From Actinomycetota bacterium (GTDB lineage: Bacteria > Actinomycetota > Actinomycetes > Mycobacteriales > Micromonosporaceae): a stretch of 5,372 nucleotides of DNA. Each line of letters opens with the position of its first letter. The first letter of the stretch is position 1. The translations under genes were made by a program, and so were the position numbers. A model generated the notes under the pieces. It did not search any database and was not told where the DNA came from. It saw nothing but the letters and a program-made list of their open reading frames with translations. Location of the stretch: assembly GCA_005885115.1 (NCBI GenBank), contig VAXX01000035.1, forward strand, positions 1 through 5,372. Direction: 5' to 3'. Below, in pieces: positions 4,202-5,372 of this stretch.

Positions 4202-5368
4202 GTGGGCTGGTTGGGGCACGCGTTGGCGATCGCCGGATCGATGACGTGGCAGATCTTGTGGGCGCTGATCCTCGGCTTCACGCTCTCCGCGGTGGTACAG
4301 GCGGTGGTCCGCCGGGCGACGGTGGTACGCCTGCTCGGTGACGACTCGCCCCGGGCGCTGGCCGCCGCGACCGGCCTGGGTATCGCCTCGTCGTCCTGCT
4401 CGTACGCCGCGGTCGCGCTGGCCCGATCGTTGTTCCGCAAGGGCGCCAGCTTCACCGCCGCGATGGTCTTCGAGATCGCCTCCACAAATCTGGTGGTGGA
4501 GTTGGGGATCCTGCTCGCCCTGCTGATGGGATGGCAGTTCACCGCCGCCGAGTTCGTCGGCGGACCCGTCATGATCGTGCTGATCGCCGTGCTGTACCGC
4601 GTCTTCCTGCGCCGGCGGCTGCTCAGCGACGCGCTGCGGCACGCGGATCAGGGCATCGCGGGCTCGATGGAGGGCCACGCCGCGATGGAGATGGCGGTGG
4701 ACGGGGACGGCCCGTTCTGGCGGCGGCTCACCTCGGCGCGCGGGTACACCGCCGTGTCCCACATCTTTGTGATGGAGTGGGCCGCGGTCTGGCGGGACAT
4801 CGCCGGCGGGCTGCTCATCACCGGTGCGCTCGCCGCATGGGTACCCGCCGGTTTCTGGCGCGGCTTCTTCCTGACCGACCACCCGGTACTCGCCGGAGTC
4901 TGGGGACCGCTGATCGGACCGGTCGTGGCGGTGCTCAGCTTCGTCTGCTCGATCGGCAACGTACCGCTGGCGGCCGTGCTGTGGAACGGCGGGATCAGCT
5001 TCGGCGGCGTGGTCTCGTTCATCTTCGCCGACCTGATCATCCTGCCGATCCTCAACATCTACCGGAAGTACTACGGCTGGCGGACGGCCGCGTTCGTCGC
5101 GGCCACCTTCTACGCCACCATGGTCCTCGCCGGGTACGCCGTCGAACTGATCTTCGGCGCGCTTCGGCTGGTTCCCGGGCACCGCAACGCGACCGTGCTC
5201 GAACCGCATATCGCGTGGAACTACACCACGTGGTTGAACCTCGCCTTCCTGGCGCTGGCCGGGGCACTGGTCATCCGGTTCGTCGCCAGTGGTGCCTTAC
5301 CGATGCTGCGGATGATGGGCGGTTCGGCCGATCCGGTCCACCACCATTCGTCCCAGCCGGACGAGTAG
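4202..5368 (+). CDS. DUF318/ArsP-type membrane permease (PF03773 family)
   Basis: A 388-residue integral membrane protein of the predicted-permease family whose studied relatives include the organoarsenical exporter ArsP and Cu/Zn efflux (SO_0444-type) proteins. The two diagnostic repeats are visible. The first is SSSCSYAAVALARSLFRKGA (63-82) followed by an EIASTNLVVELGI helix (91-103). The second is VCSIGNVPLAAVLWNGG (248-264) followed by FIFADLIILPIL (273-284). Hydrophobic helices fall near 10-35, 85-110, 117-136, 200-215, 232-260, 265-286, 295-320 and 343-365. A polar cytosolic loop (137-180) divides the halves. Cys66 and Cys249 sit at equivalent places in the repeats, and a His380-His382 cluster lies at the C-terminus. 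Either could meet metal. The GTG at 4202 is the only start that includes the whole first helix. It has no ribosome binding site and may be leaderless. The gene diverges from the chitinase without an evident functional link, and its substrate is unknown. Confidence 0.88.
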   Translation: MGWLGHALAIAGSMTWQILWALILGFTLSAVVQAVVRRATVVRLLGDDSPRALAAATGLGIASSSCSYAAVALARSLFRKGASFTAAMVFEIASTNLVVELGILLALLMGWQFTAAEFVGGPVMIVLIAVLYRVFLRRRLLSDALRHADQGIAGSMEGHAAMEMAVDGDGPFWRRLTSARGYTAVSHIFVMEWAAVWRDIAGGLLITGALAAWVPAGFWRGFFLTDHPVLAGVWGPLIGPVVAVLSFVCSIGNVPLAAVLWNGGISFGGVVSFIFADLIILPILNIYRKYYGWRTAAFVAATFYATMVLAGYAVELIFGALRLVPGHRNATVLEPHIAWNYTTWLNLAFLALAGALVIRFVASGALPMLRMMGGSADPVHHHSSQPDE

Positions 5369-5372
5369 CGGG

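Noticed and set aside
4133..5209. Minus-strand frame of 358 codons antisense to the permease
   Set aside because: It is Arg/Glu/Gln/His-rich without a recognisable domain. The permease signature motifs fix the plus strand as coding.
1..5372. tRNA or rRNA genes, CRISPR arrays, insertion sequences, integrase sites or a novel defence island
   Set aside because: No clover-leaf or repeat-spacer pattern, no transposase or integrase motif, no flanking inverted or target-site repeats, and no gene suggests a defence or biosynthetic system.

Overview
The window is high-GC DNA with strong codon-position bias, GTG starts and GC-rich U-less hairpins, as expected of an actinomycete. The secreted chitinase architecture and a marked excess of the GTAC tetranucleotide make a Micromonosporaceae-type host (Micromonospora, Actinoplanes or relatives) my best guess. 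This is inferred from style and not from a marker gene.

Layout, left to right. Bases 1-20 hold the first codons of a leftward gene that leaves the window, with a clear ribosome binding site and a small dyad upstream. Bases 132-1061 (leftward) encode an uncharacterised eight-helix membrane protein that looks like two four-helix domains joined by a cytosolic linker. A 223-bp divergent spacer, part of which has coding-like periodicity, separates it from a rightward pair: a VOC/glyoxalase-fold protein (1285-1629) and an NTF2/SnoaL-fold protein (1669-2031), 39 nt apart and probably co-transcribed. The second of these runs 23 bp into the end of a convergent, leftward lipoprotein gene (2009-2560). 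Upstream of the lipoprotein, on the same strand and behind a strong hairpin, lies a secreted GH18 chitinase with two C-terminal chitin-binding (CBM5/12-type) modules (2629-4074). A 127-bp AT-richer divergent promoter region carries a good sigma-70-type promoter and an imperfect palindrome for the chitinase. It also carries a possible leaderless promoter for a rightward DUF318/ArsP-type permease (4202-5368).

How the genes work together: the only clear physiological theme is extracellular chitin degradation by the chitinase. The VOC-NTF2 pair is a plausible small operon of unknown substrate. The permease may export metal or metalloid. I see no evidence that these units form one pathway, and no mobile element, CRISPR array, RNA gene or defence system. 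It reads as ordinary chromosomal accessory or housekeeping sequence. The most informative details are regulatory (the operator-like palindrome at the chitinase start site, two leaderless-start candidates, a repeated 11-mer around the membrane gene) and the departure of the chitinase active-site motif from the GH18 consensus.
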